From Rubripirellula lacrimiformis (GTDB lineage Bacteria > Planctomycetota > Planctomycetia > Pirellulales > Pirellulaceae), in assembly GCF_007741535.1 (NCBI RefSeq), contig NZ_CP036525.1, forward strand, positions 7,440,001-7,504,000: a stretch of 64,000 bases of DNA. The letters run 5' to 3'. Shown in pieces: positions 42,695 to 51,223 of this stretch. A program made the translations under genes and the position numbers. A model generated the notes under the pieces. That model was not told where the DNA came from. It ran no database searches and saw only the letters and a list, made by a program, of their open reading frames with translations. Positions within the stretch are counted from its first letter, which is position 1, and every line of letters begins with the position of its first letter.

Positions 42695-43242
42695 AGCTCC
42701 AAGAAGCGGTATCGCGAATCATCGCCGCACTGAACGACGCGGGGCTTGAATTCATGCTCGTGGGCTCGTTCTCTAGCATGTACTATTCGTTTCCTCGTTC
42801 TACGACGGATGCCGACTTTGTCATCGGAACGTCCGATTGGGATGCACAAGCACTCGCGAAATCGCTCGGCAACGAATTTAGGTTTGATCCGCAGCTCTCG
42901 TTCGAGACCTTCGGCGGTTCGGTGAAGAACGAGATTCAGATCGAGGGCACTCCGTTTCGGATCGAGCTATTTCGGTTGACCGATCAGCCCTTCGATCGTG
43001 CACGTTTCGATCGTCGCCGAAAGGTGACACTAGGCGGTGACGAGGTTTGGATCCCAACACCCGAAGATGTGATCCTGCAAAAGCTGACTTGGTCCCGCCC
43101 CAAAGACCAAGAAGACATCGTGGGCGTGATCGCCGTGAACCACAAAACGCTCGATCGAGAGTACCTCGATCAGTGGGCAGAGCAACTTAGTCTCACCGAG
43201 AAGCTTGCAGCCGCCTGGAAATTGGCGACGGACCGCTCTTAG
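42691..43242 (+). CDS. AbiEii/DUF6036-like nucleotidyltransferase
   Basis: The 183-residue protein starts at GTG in a 4-base overlap with the previous gene. The nucleotidyltransferase signature is MLVGSFSSMYYSFPRSTTDADFVI (GS-x-n-DxD: the GS helix and the Asp pair that binds metal), followed by a third acidic strand candidate in PFRIELFRL and the end of the fold in IPTPEDVILQKLTWSRPKDQEDI. This arrangement is shared by AbiEii-type toxins and minor nucleotidyltransferases. The partner gene is not an AbiEi winged helix, so the toxin assignment is open. Confidence 0.7.
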   Translation: MKLQEAVSRIIAALNDAGLEFMLVGSFSSMYYSFPRSTTDADFVIGTSDWDAQALAKSLGNEFRFDPQLSFETFGGSVKNEIQIEGTPFRIELFRLTDQPFDRARFDRRRKVTLGGDEVWIPTPEDVILQKLTWSRPKDQEDIVGVIAVNHKTLDREYLDQWAEQLSLTEKLAAAWKLATDRS

Positions 43243-43263
43243 CGCAGAGCGCAACAAGCGTTG

Positions 43264-43438
43264 TCAACTCGTCCTGCTCTGCCGGACGATCGTAAGAATC
43301 GCGTGCTGAATCTCGGGTGAAACCTCATCCCAAATCGCGATCAATTCGCGAAGTAAATCGTCATTTGCGTTTGCTGCACCCAAGACTGCACCCACCAACT
43401 GCCCCGGTGCCGCCTTCGGTCACCATACCCCGTCGAAG
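43264..43438 (-). pseudogene. C-terminal remnant of a small island protein
   Basis: The minus-strand frame ends at TGA 43264-43266 and reads GAVLGAANANDDLLRELIAI, WDEVSPEIQHAILTIVRQSR. It resembles short helical proteins found near integrases in related genomes. The 5' end is missing: the frame runs into the truncated nuclease gene on the other strand. Confidence 0.4.
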
Positions 43439-44184
43439 CCGAGATCTATGAATCAGTAAAAGCGGAACTGAAAGAAGACTACGCCGAGGCTGTTCGGAAA
43501 GATGTTCAAAAGGCGGAGCAAGCTCGCATTCGCGAGCAAATCAGAGAAGTACAGAAAGCCGAACGAGAGCTCGAACGCGAAATGAAACGCATCGCCGCAG
43601 AGCAGAAGGCCATCGAGAAGGCCCTTGAAGAAGCGCTGGCAAGAACCAGCGACGAACATTCAGCTGAAGTACAGGAGTTGCGCCGGCGATTGGCCGAAGC
43701 GGAAGCTAGTGGTCAACGAGCCATGTCGCTCGCCCAGCAAACCAAATCAGGGCACGTGTATGTCATCAGCAATATCGGCAGCTTCGGCGAGCAAGTGTTT
43801 AAGATCGGGATGTCCCGTCGTCTCGAACCGTTGGACCGCGTCAAAGAACTGGGTGGCGCATCCGTGCCTTTCCCATTTGATGTCCACATGATGATGCAAA
43901 GCTCCAACGCCCCAGCTTTGGAAGCTGCTCTGCATCGTGTCCTTCATCATCGACGCGTCAACGGAGTTAACCTTCGCAGAGAATTCTTTCGTGTATCGAT
44001 CGAAGAAATCGTCGACGTTGTCGATGGGTTGAAGGATGATGAAACTCACACGGTCCCATTCACTGTCGGCCCTTTCACGCTGGAGCCCGAAGCGGAACAG
44101 TATCGCGAATCGTTGGTGATGACCGACGAAGACCGCAAGATGATCGAGGATGCCTACGCGGCGGAAGCCTCAACCGCAATTTAG
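43432..44184 (+). pseudogene. 5'-truncated T5orf172 (GIY-YIG superfamily) nuclease with coiled coil
   Basis: The C-terminal domain HVYVISNIGSFGEQVFKIGM, followed by DRVKELGGASVPFPFDVHMM and LEAALHRVLHHRRVNGVNLR, is T5orf172, a GIY-YIG-related fold found in phage and mobile-element proteins. It is preceded by a long charged coiled coil that continues upstream of the first ATG (43582) in the same frame to about 43432 without a start. The usual N-terminal DUF4041-type half is therefore missing. A 200-residue product from ATG 43582 remains possible. Confidence 0.65.
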
Positions 44185-44430
44185 CCCCGTCTGTGCATTC
44201 TGCTGTCCGGCGACAATGAGTAATCCGCTTAAGCGACGACTAGCATTTTCTATTTCGAGTTCTTGGCAGGTGCCTCGTTAGTAGCAAATTTGCCAATCGC
44301 CTTGTCTGACGCTAACCAACCATTGTTTGAGCCGCCCCCTCTGCACTAGCAACCCCGTTCGCTGCACTTCTCGGAGGTTTGCGGATTGGCTAGCGTCGTC
44401 ATCAGCAATTTCTTGTGCTGCGTCAATTCT

Positions 44431-45282
44431 TTACAGGTTCACGACTTGCAACGATGTTCGGTCGGCGATGTGCTGGGCGATTCGACTGCGGTGACAGCAG
44501 ATTGCTTCGGCTTCCATGCAAACCAACACCGATGGCTTGGCACGCACCCGATCTGCGACCTGATCCAACGCGACATCGTTGTCCGCCAGCGTTGTGCGTT
44601 CGTAGTTGTCGAACAACGATTCACGATCCGCCATCGTGTCCAGGTTTTGACGCAGATTCGACGGGATCCCCAACTCCGGCATGTGGACATAGTCCATGCC
44701 CAAGTTCCCCGTCAGCCGAGTCAGCGTTGAACGGTGAAACCCGTAGCGGCGCGCGGTGGGATTCTTGCGAACGTCGATCAAGCAGCGAATGCCGGCCGTG
44801 ACCAGCTTGTTCAAGAACGCGTCCACCGACTCGCCCTCGTAGCCAGCCGTGAAGACAGCCATGTCGGTCTTGGGTCGTTCGGCATTCCCCTCGCATCGGC
44901 TGCTGACCGCGTACGCAGGGAACTCTTTGCAGACGTAGTTCAGCAGACGATCGGCCGGCCAATCAACGAACCGGCTGACGATCCTTGTGATGTCTCGTTG
45001 CACTCCGGAATCGGGCGACTTGTATGTCATTCCATCACCGAGCGACCATGATTGGTCGCTGGCAGCATGGACGTAGCTTTGATCGACCAGCTTGCCGATC
45101 TCCTGGTCGAGCGTGAACGAGAAGGGGCCATGCGGGTACGGCACGAAGTCGTAGAACGCGCTGCCGCCGGCGGAGCTGTATTCGTTGCGAAGCAGGAACG
45201 ACCAGCTCGTCAGCTCGGTTCGCAGCACTGGTCGACCAGCGGCTTGAAGAAAGTCCAGCAGGACGCGCTGTCGGTTGAGCAT
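44431..45282 (-). CDS. DUF488 domain protein with an N-terminal Panacea/DUF4065-like domain
   Basis: The 283-residue protein has two parts. Residues 1-130 (LLDFLQAAGRPVLRTELTSW, YDFVPYPHGPFSFTLDQEIG) resemble the YPHGPFS region of DUF4065-like proteins. Residues of about 140-283 are a DUF488 domain (VFTAGYEGESVDAFLNKLVT, IDVRKNPTARRYGFHRSTL, YVHMPELGIPS, VLVCMEAEAICCHRSRIAQHI). DUF488 is structurally simple and of unknown activity, often in mobile or defence contexts. It is flanked by the truncated nuclease and the RAYT locus. The gap 44185-44430 holds nothing I recognise. Confidence 0.75.
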   Translation of the reverse strand: MLNRQRVLLDFLQAAGRPVLRTELTSWSFLLRNEYSSAGGSAFYDFVPYPHGPFSFTLDQEIGKLVDQSYVHAASDQSWSLGDGMTYKSPDSGVQRDITRIVSRFVDWPADRLLNYVCKEFPAYAVSSRCEGNAERPKTDMAVFTAGYEGESVDAFLNKLVTAGIRCLIDVRKNPTARRYGFHRSTLTRLTGNLGMDYVHMPELGIPSNLRQNLDTMADRESLFDNYERTTLADNDVALDQVADRVRAKPSVLVCMEAEAICCHRSRIAQHIADRTSLQVVNL

Positions 45283-45335
45283 TCGTGTTTCCGTTGTTAG
45301 CCATCACGTCGCGACGTAAGAGCAGAGGGATTGTG

Positions 45336-45635
45336 TGATTGAAAATCTTGACCTTGTTGCCGCTGATCGCGATACACCTGCCGTCATCCCAACCCGAAGC
45401 GTGAGCGAGGGACGTAGCCGTAGTATCCCTCGCTCACGCTTCGGGTTGGGATTGGTCTTGGGCTTCGGTTGCGAGGCTAGCTTCATTCCAGAACCAGCGG
45501 ATGCTGCCACGCTCGGCCCACCAGTTCTATCGCTCTGAATCGAAATCTTCTTTCAACCTTCGTGTACACCACGCTTTGATGTCGCGGCGAATCTTCCTTG
45601 GGGTAGCCTCGTTTGCACCAATCACAATATGCATG
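45336..45635 (-). pseudogene. Duplicated, decayed 3' end of the RAYT gene with its REP
   Basis: This roughly 300-bp stretch is a direct duplicate of 45636-45967. Both begin GATTGAAAATCTTGACCTTG and end at ATATGCATGTGATTG. It carries a REP (45388-45450) and the last roughly 60 codons of the transposase, from the HMHIVIGANEA motif onward. A stop interrupts the frame where the intact gene reads EDFDSKREN (here EDFDSER then TAG, near 45534). It cannot encode a functional transposase. Confidence 0.8.
45388..45450. repeat. REP palindrome 1 of the RAYT locus
   Basis: A 25-bp perfect stem (CCCAACCCGAAGCGTGAGCG then AGGGA) with a 13-base loop. It belongs to the decayed duplicate. Confidence 0.9.
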
Positions 45636-45687
45636 TGATTGAAAATCTTGACCTTGTTGCCGCTGATCGCTGTCCCCCTGTCGTCAT

Positions 45688-45759
45688 CCCAACCCGAAGC
45701 GTGAGCGAGGGATACGACACCGAGACACCGCAGATCCCTCGCTCACGCTTCGGGTTGGG
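45688..45759. repeat. REP palindrome 2, overlapping the RAYT stop codon
   Basis: Perfect 26-bp stem (CCCAACCCGAAGCGTGAGCG then AGGGAT) with a 20-base loop. The transposase stop codon (minus strand TGA, 45743-45745) and its last residues QPEA lie inside the right arm. Confidence 0.9.
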
Positions 45760-46261
45760 ATTGGTCTTGGGCTTCGGTTGCGTACCCAACCACGGTTGCC
45801 AGGCTCTCTTCATTCCAGACCCAGCGGATGCTGCCACGCTCGGCCCACCAGTTCTCTCGTTTGGAATCGAAATCTTCTTTCAACCTGCGTGTACACCACG
45901 CTTTGATGTCGCGGCGAATCTTCTTTGGGGTAGCCTCGTTTGCGCCAATCACAATATGCATGTGATTGGAACGACAGTTCGCGGCATGAACCTGCCAGCC
46001 ACGGAACTGACACGTCTCACGAACTTGCTTGTTGCACAGCAGCCTCATGGGCAAAGTCAACTTGCAAGCGTCTTCCGTCATCTGGCTGCGACACTCCAAT
46101 TCCAGTGATGGCTGGGGAAGTTGCCAGCCGTGACGGTATTCCACCCAACCCCGCGTGTCGCCCGGTAACCAAGTTCCATAAGTTGGCCAAGTGATGAAGA
46201 AGGCTACCACATCACCCATCGGTGCATCGCCTACATCGGTCTTGATCTTGTAGTCGCTCAT
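45743..46261 (-). CDS. REP-associated tyrosine transposase (RAYT, IS200/Y1 HUH family)
   Basis: The 172-residue HUH single-strand transposase has FITWPTYGTWLPGDTRGWVE, the metal-binding HUH motif in CRSNHMHIVIGANEATPKKI (His-Met-His), IKAWCTRRLKEDF and ENWWAERGSIRWVWNEESL, as in planctomycete RAYTs. The catalytic tyrosine is not certain; the Tyr in VVGYATEAQ is the candidate. RAYTs bind and cleave REP palindromes and are thought to spread them. Here one REP overlaps the 3' end and another lies 20 bp upstream of the start. The C-terminal QPEA and the stop are supplied by the REP. Confidence 0.88.
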   Translation of the reverse strand: MSDYKIKTDVGDAPMGDVVAFFITWPTYGTWLPGDTRGWVEYRHGWQLPQPSLELECRSQMTEDACKLTLPMRLLCNKQVRETCQFRGWQVHAANCRSNHMHIVIGANEATPKKIRRDIKAWCTRRLKEDFDSKRENWWAERGSIRWVWNEESLATVVGYATEAQDQSQPEA

Positions 46262-46281
46262 TTCAACATTCCTGTCACTAT

Positions 46282-46344
46282 CCCAACGCGAAGCGTGAGC
46301 GAGGGACGTAGTCGTAGTATCCCTCGCTCACGCTTCGGGTTGGG
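46282..46344. repeat. REP palindrome 3, upstream of the RAYT start
   Basis: 25-bp stem (CCCAACGCGAAGCGTGAGCG...; one C/G change against its partner arm) with a 13-base loop nearly identical to palindrome 1. It would sit in the 5' leader or promoter of the transposase. Confidence 0.88.
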
Positions 46345-46424
46345 ATGGGATGGGATGACGATTGCGGGCATGCAAAAGCCTTCCATACGGACGTAAAAAC
46401 GACTCACCTATTCGAATGAAGTCG

Positions 46425-46457
46425 GCCGGATCAAGGAGTTCAGCGACGCAGATCCGG
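46425..46457. repeat. Short inverted repeat GCCGGATC...GATCCGG, copy 1
   Basis: GCCGGATCAAGGAGTTCAGC followed by GACGCAGATCCGG. A second copy with few changes lies at 52475-52508. Both are intergenic. The rest of the gap 46345-46685 shows nothing else. Confidence 0.55.
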
Positions 46458-46685
46458 AAACCTTAGGCACAGGGAAGCAATCCGGGACGTGCGATTCCGC
46501 CCTGGTCCTCTCGCTTTTTGTGCCATTGGAATGGTTCGAAAGTTGGCCTGGTGGGACAATCAAGTGACGGATGAACCACTCGTCGCAACCGAATAAATCG
46601 CGATTGATCCGCATCGGTGCTGGATCCGCGTTTATCCTGGGCGTATCAGTGTCTCCCCCACCTTCCCATTCAAGGCGACTCGTCG

Positions 46686-48101
46686 ATGGCCATTCAGCTA
46701 GCACTGCCCCTGCTGCTCTTCCTTTCGCCGGCCATGGCGGTCGATTTCTCGCTTGACCAACGGACACATCCCGGCATCACGCAGAGCCAACCAAGCATCG
46801 ATGACACCCCGTCGAAGATTCATCACGGCAAACAACCCCTGACGACGCAGTGGCCTGTGCTTGATGAATCACGCCACGCTTCCTTGGACCGCAAACTACT
46901 CAACACGCTGACGCTGTGCGCTCAAGCGACGGCCGCACCTGACACCTCGCGGGACAACGCGCCGGACGTCAGGCCAGTCGATGATGAACGAGATCCCCAA
47001 ACGCGGTTTCCGGAGTTTTCCTGGGACCGCATTCCGCTGTACATGCATGTCCGGAAAGAGACGTCGTATACCGATGATGAAATCAAGTTCCTGGCCAAGT
47101 TCCCATTGATCACCTTTGAAAAAGCCAATGGCCACAAGGACCACGGCACCGTCGAAGCGGGCACACTCGCGGCGGCCCGAGCGGTGAAGGAGATCCATCC
47201 GAACACCACGATTCTGTATTACCGCAACGTGATCGTGCACTACGGTGGGTACGAAGCAGACGAACAGCTCGATCGAATTCCCGGTGCGCTGCTTCACGAT
47301 CAAAGCGGATCCACCAAGCTGGTTCGCAACCGCGTCCAAGCGTACGATTTGTCCAATGCGAAAGTACGCCGTTGGTGGACACAGGCGTGCAGCCGAATGA
47401 CCAGCGACCCGGCCATCGACGGCATCTTCCTGGACGGAAACATCAAAGCCCTGGAGCCACAGTATCTAAGAGGCCAGATCGGCGCGGCCAAGAAGAAGCA
47501 GACGATGGATGGCTATCACGAACTGATGAAGCAGACCAGGGAAGCCATCGGCCCCAGCAAACTGATGCTCGCCAACATCCTTCGTGCACGCTTCGAAAAC
47601 GCGGGGCTGGAGTACCTGAATTACTTCGACGGATCGTACCTGGAGGGATTCTTTCATAACGTGGGCGGGGTCAGCTACGAGGACTATGTGGCTAAGGGGA
47701 TCGACGCGATGCAGCAGGCGGCACGCCAGGGCAAGATCATCGCAATGACAACCGGATTCGCACCGCCCGGTGACACGGCACGGAACACAAGTCGCCTGGG
47801 GATCGACGAAGGTCACAGCAACGCTGGATCCGACGCACATGCCAGGGCTGGGCTGATCTATCCGCTAGCGATCTTTCTGGTCTGCGCCGAAAAGCATAGC
47901 TACTTCCGCATCCATGAAGGCTACTCGGCGAACGAGAGCGACCGGTGGATGCGTTGGTTTCCCGAGTACGATCGCCCCCTTGGACCGCCGCTGGGCCCGG
48001 CGACGAAGGACGGCTATCGCTATTCGCGAACGTTTGAACACGCTTCGGTGGAACTGGACATCCAAAACCGCACCGCCAACATTCAGTGGAAACAGCCGTG
48101 A
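46686..48101 (+). CDS. Secreted putative glycoside hydrolase (TIM-barrel, GHL-type)
   Basis: ATG 46686 opens a signal peptide (AIQLALPLLLFLSPAMAVDF). After a variable linker, the domain from about residue 100 reads RIPLYMHVRKETSYTDDEIK, FPLITFEKANGHKDHGTVEA, NTTILYYRNVIVHYGGYEAD, then AIDGIFLDGNIKALEP (a TIM-barrel strand with a catalytic-type Asp), YFDGSYLEGFFHNVGG (Asp/Glu pair) and ARAGLIYPLAIFLVCAEKHS. This resembles the putative glycosyl-hydrolase families (GHL15-like) in Pfam. The substrate is unknown. The protein has 471 residues from this start. Confidence 0.72.
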   Translation: MAIQLALPLLLFLSPAMAVDFSLDQRTHPGITQSQPSIDDTPSKIHHGKQPLTTQWPVLDESRHASLDRKLLNTLTLCAQATAAPDTSRDNAPDVRPVDDERDPQTRFPEFSWDRIPLYMHVRKETSYTDDEIKFLAKFPLITFEKANGHKDHGTVEAGTLAAARAVKEIHPNTTILYYRNVIVHYGGYEADEQLDRIPGALLHDQSGSTKLVRNRVQAYDLSNAKVRRWWTQACSRMTSDPAIDGIFLDGNIKALEPQYLRGQIGAAKKKQTMDGYHELMKQTREAIGPSKLMLANILRARFENAGLEYLNYFDGSYLEGFFHNVGGVSYEDYVAKGIDAMQQAARQGKIIAMTTGFAPPGDTARNTSRLGIDEGHSNAGSDAHARAGLIYPLAIFLVCAEKHSYFRIHEGYSANESDRWMRWFPEYDRPLGPPLGPATKDGYRYSRTFEHASVELDIQNRTANIQWKQP

Positions 48102-48384
48102 TCAGAGCAACGCCAGGGATGCCGATTACGATCACCTTTCTGCTGGGCAGCACGCGATGATACGTTAACGGGGAGGAGGTAGCCAAGAATTTGTCAGCTG
48201 ATTCGTCAGTTTGGAGTTCGATCATCGAGCTACATGTGGGGTAGACTTCCGGCCTGTGGATTCGGCTTCAGGGTAGGCTGGAAGCAAACCCCACTCAGGT
48301 GCTTCACCGGAATCGAACGATTAGGTCGCTGAAAGCTGGACACGCCGAAGGCACTGCATTGGCGGCGTCGGACAACGCGGTTCG

Positions 48385-48762
48385 CTATGCCGGATCAGGC
48401 AGAACCTTTCCCGTTCGGTCGTCCACCCGGTGCAGGCGAGTGACGTTTCCCAGCGCACCATCGCCGGTTTTCAGAGAGACCAGCCAGTAGGGGTCGTCTG
48501 GCACGTTCGCCGCGACCATCGCTCGCAGAATTTCCCGATCATGCACGCCGTTCTCGCTGTAGAGCTTCGCGTAGAACTCCTTTTCGCGGCGAATTTTTTC
48601 GGTATCGAAGAACACGGCCGAACACTTCGTGCCGGGCGCGATGTCGCCAAAGTGTTCAGCGACAATCATGATTGCCGCCTTTTGATCAATCTCTCGTTTT
48701 GTCAATTTCCGCTCCTGACCTTTGACTCGGGCATCACGCGAAGACCGCAATACCGGATCCAC
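48385..48762 (-). CDS. Conserved-looking hypothetical protein
   Basis: The 125-residue protein from GTG 48760-48762 has a basic N-terminus (RVKGQERKLTKREIDQK) then AAIMIVAEHFGDIAPGTKCS, REKEFYAKLYSENGVHDREI, LRAMVAANVPDDPYWLVSLK and a TRLHRVDDRTGKVLPDP end. The codon pattern is coding-like and no competing frame exists. I do not recognise a family. Neighbouring gaps 48102-48384 and 48763-48965 hold nothing supportable. Confidence 0.55.
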   Translation of the reverse strand: MDPVLRSSRDARVKGQERKLTKREIDQKAAIMIVAEHFGDIAPGTKCSAVFFDTEKIRREKEFYAKLYSENGVHDREILRAMVAANVPDDPYWLVSLKTGDGALGNVTRLHRVDDRTGKVLPDPA

Positions 48763-48965
48763 AACCTGCGTGGATCGGTAGTCTACATCATTTTAAAAAC
48801 CGGTCGATCGACGATTCAATGTTGTGAACATCCCCACTTTCACCAGCGAGCGACAATCAATTCGTCACGGATCCCGTTGATCAGTGGCCGTCCTTCTTCC
48901 GCTGGGCCGGCGACAGCACACTCGGTGGAACAGGCCCGAAACCCGGGCCTTGTTCACGCGATGCA

Positions 48966-50858
48966 CTACGTACCAGGAATGACTGGCAACACGATCCGAC
49001 TAGGCCGGGTCGAGTCATGACAAATCGTCTGGTCCGCCACTTTGGACATTCGTTGACGGTTCAAAGGTTCCCCCGTGTTTGGGTTGACATCAAACCGAGG
49101 AAAGTTGGAACTGGAAATATCGACTCGGATTCGGTGTCCCTTCTTGAACACGTTGGAAGTCGGATAAAGCTTGATCGTGAACTCATACGTTTCCCCTGGG
49201 GTCATCAAGACTTCTTCTTGAAGGGATTCGCGAAACCTGCCACGGACAATGCCATCTCCGATATTCAGATCGAACCCGCCCGGCCAATCAGCCGACGGTG
49301 GGTAAACGTCAACCAGCTTTGCGGTGAAGTCGGTATCCACTGCGGAACTTGATGCAAACAATTCCACCTCGATCTCACCGGTCACTTCAAGGTCGTGTTC
49401 CAGCGGGGCGGACTGGAACACCAGGACATCTTTGCGAGCAGAGATTGGAATCGGCTTCAAAAAGTTCCAAATATGGGGGCCACCTTTTTGGTTCCATCCA
49501 CCTTGGACCAGGATGTCGTCACCCGATGAGATATTCCCGCCGATGGTTGGCACGGGATCAGCAGGGTCAAATTGAAACTGGGTAATCGATTCTTTGGCGG
49601 GTGGAGCTTCCTGCGCCAAAACACCGCCTGCTTGCAAGTAGAAATCGGTGTACTGCGTTCGAGCCAGCGGCCACTCGTTCTCGTTTCGCCAATAACCGCC
49701 ATGCTGCAAGCGACCTTTTTCATCTTTGCTTCCGTCGCCGGTCCCCATCACAAAAATTCGCACTGGCGTCTGGAACGGGTCCGCTTTGCCGACGGAGTTG
49801 TCAGCCCCTTTGAGCCAATGGTCGTACCACTCTTTTCGCCATGCCCATTGGTTGGCAATCGCGGCTTCTTTGCCAAAGGAGACTTGGCCATGCGACGAAG
49901 CGGTTTGTTGGGCGTGAATCCAGGGCCCCATGATCATGTACACCGGTCCCTTGATCGCACGTTGCAGCGCCATAAAATTTGCGGTCGTGTTCCCACCCCA
50001 GGAATCGTACCAGCCGGAGACCAAGTAGACCGGAATGTCTTTGTATTCCTGGGGGGCATCGACAATATTGACGTCGGACCAAAACGAATCGTTCGCGCCG
50101 TGTTCCATCGCTGAAACGAGCCAATCTTCATACTCTGGCGACAACCTCAGCGGGGTCATCCCGCGTCGCGTCGGCAGCTGTTCCAAATACGCCAGTCGTT
50201 GATCGGCCATGACCTTAAGCGTTTCGGCGGTTCCCGCATCTTTCGCTGCGCGACTTCCTCGCCCAGCGTTCAAAAAGATCCAGTTCCAAAATCGCAGTTC
50301 AAAGGCACCTCCATTGCGGAGGCTCTGGCGTCCCATGTTCGCCATCGCATCGACGGGAATCACGGTCGCCAGTTCGGGAGCCCCTGCCAACGCCATCGCG
50401 TGCTGAGTCCCGCCATAATACGACGTGCCGATCATGCCGATCTTGCCATCGGACCAAGACTGTTTGCCAATCCAAGCAGCACAATCCACTCCGTCGGGTC
50501 CGTCATCGCTCAGCATGTGCCACGTCCCTTCGGACTTGTATCGCCCTCGAGTGTCTTGAGCGACAAAGACGTAACCATGTGTGGCGTAATATTTGGCCGC
50601 ACTCGCTTGGCCGTCCTTGTTGTACGGCAATCGCGACAAGATGACCGGCAACGGCTGCTCCAACGCTTTGCCATCGGTAGCCGGACGATAGATGTCGGTC
50701 GCCAAACGCACGCCATCACGCATCGGCACCATCACATCTTTCTGAACCACAAATTCGTTGGCAAAGCCCCAACTGCCGCTAGCCACCATCAGCAGTAGGC
50801 CGATTGCGGGAACGAACCATCGCCTGGTTATGAACCGTTGTTTGCCGACAAGTTGCAT
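48966..50858 (-). CDS. CocE/NonD family hydrolase (X-Pro dipeptidyl-peptidase S15 type)
   Basis: ATG 50856-50858 is chosen because it opens a signal peptide (WFVPAIGLLLMVASGSWGFA). The alpha/beta-hydrolase domain has FVVQKDVMVPMRDGVRLATDIY, the nucleophile in KIGMIGTSYYGGTQHAMAL (GxSYxG), a likely Asp in GKADPFQTPVRIFVMG and a His in GPWIHAQQTASSHGQ. The C-terminal jelly-roll domain is typical of the family (APLEHDLEVTGEIEVELFAS, FRESLQEEVLMTPGETYEFT, GHRIRVDISSSNFPRFDVN). The substrate is an ester or Xaa-Pro peptide, not decidable. About 630 residues is normal. Confidence 0.9.
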   Translation of the reverse strand: MQLVGKQRFITRRWFVPAIGLLLMVASGSWGFANEFVVQKDVMVPMRDGVRLATDIYRPATDGKALEQPLPVILSRLPYNKDGQASAAKYYATHGYVFVAQDTRGRYKSEGTWHMLSDDGPDGVDCAAWIGKQSWSDGKIGMIGTSYYGGTQHAMALAGAPELATVIPVDAMANMGRQSLRNGGAFELRFWNWIFLNAGRGSRAAKDAGTAETLKVMADQRLAYLEQLPTRRGMTPLRLSPEYEDWLVSAMEHGANDSFWSDVNIVDAPQEYKDIPVYLVSGWYDSWGGNTTANFMALQRAIKGPVYMIMGPWIHAQQTASSHGQVSFGKEAAIANQWAWRKEWYDHWLKGADNSVGKADPFQTPVRIFVMGTGDGSKDEKGRLQHGGYWRNENEWPLARTQYTDFYLQAGGVLAQEAPPAKESITQFQFDPADPVPTIGGNISSGDDILVQGGWNQKGGPHIWNFLKPIPISARKDVLVFQSAPLEHDLEVTGEIEVELFASSSAVDTDFTAKLVDVYPPSADWPGGFDLNIGDGIVRGRFRESLQEEVLMTPGETYEFTIKLYPTSNVFKKGHRIRVDISSSNFPRFDVNPNTGEPLNRQRMSKVADQTICHDSTRPSRIVLPVIPGT

Positions 50859-51223
50859 GATCACTCGATGTTTTTCCTGGTCTTGACTTGGTTCAACTGA
50901 AAGCACGCCCCGATAGAGGACCGGGCACGAAGACATCGCCAATGGTGGCCATGATCGATCATTCAGCGAGTTCGCCCGGATCTCACGCTGCGGTTTGATC
51001 GGGCACAAGCGTCAAGTTTAACCTCTTGAATGTGCTGATTCAAAGCGTCGAAGCCGGTCGCTTGAATGCAATGCGAAAAGAGCGACCGAATCCAAAGACG
51101 CACAAGCCAGCGTAAAGCGACTTCATGGTTTGTGGGCTTTTGGACGTGTTGCGATTCAGGGGGACGCTGCAGAGCGATCCGAGAAACCGCGGTGCCCCTT
51201 CGGTTTCCGGTACAATTGCAATC

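Noticed and set aside
43582-44184. Complete stand-alone GIY-YIG gene
   Set aside because: The coiled coil continues in frame upstream of its first ATG without a start, so the gene is more likely 5'-truncated.
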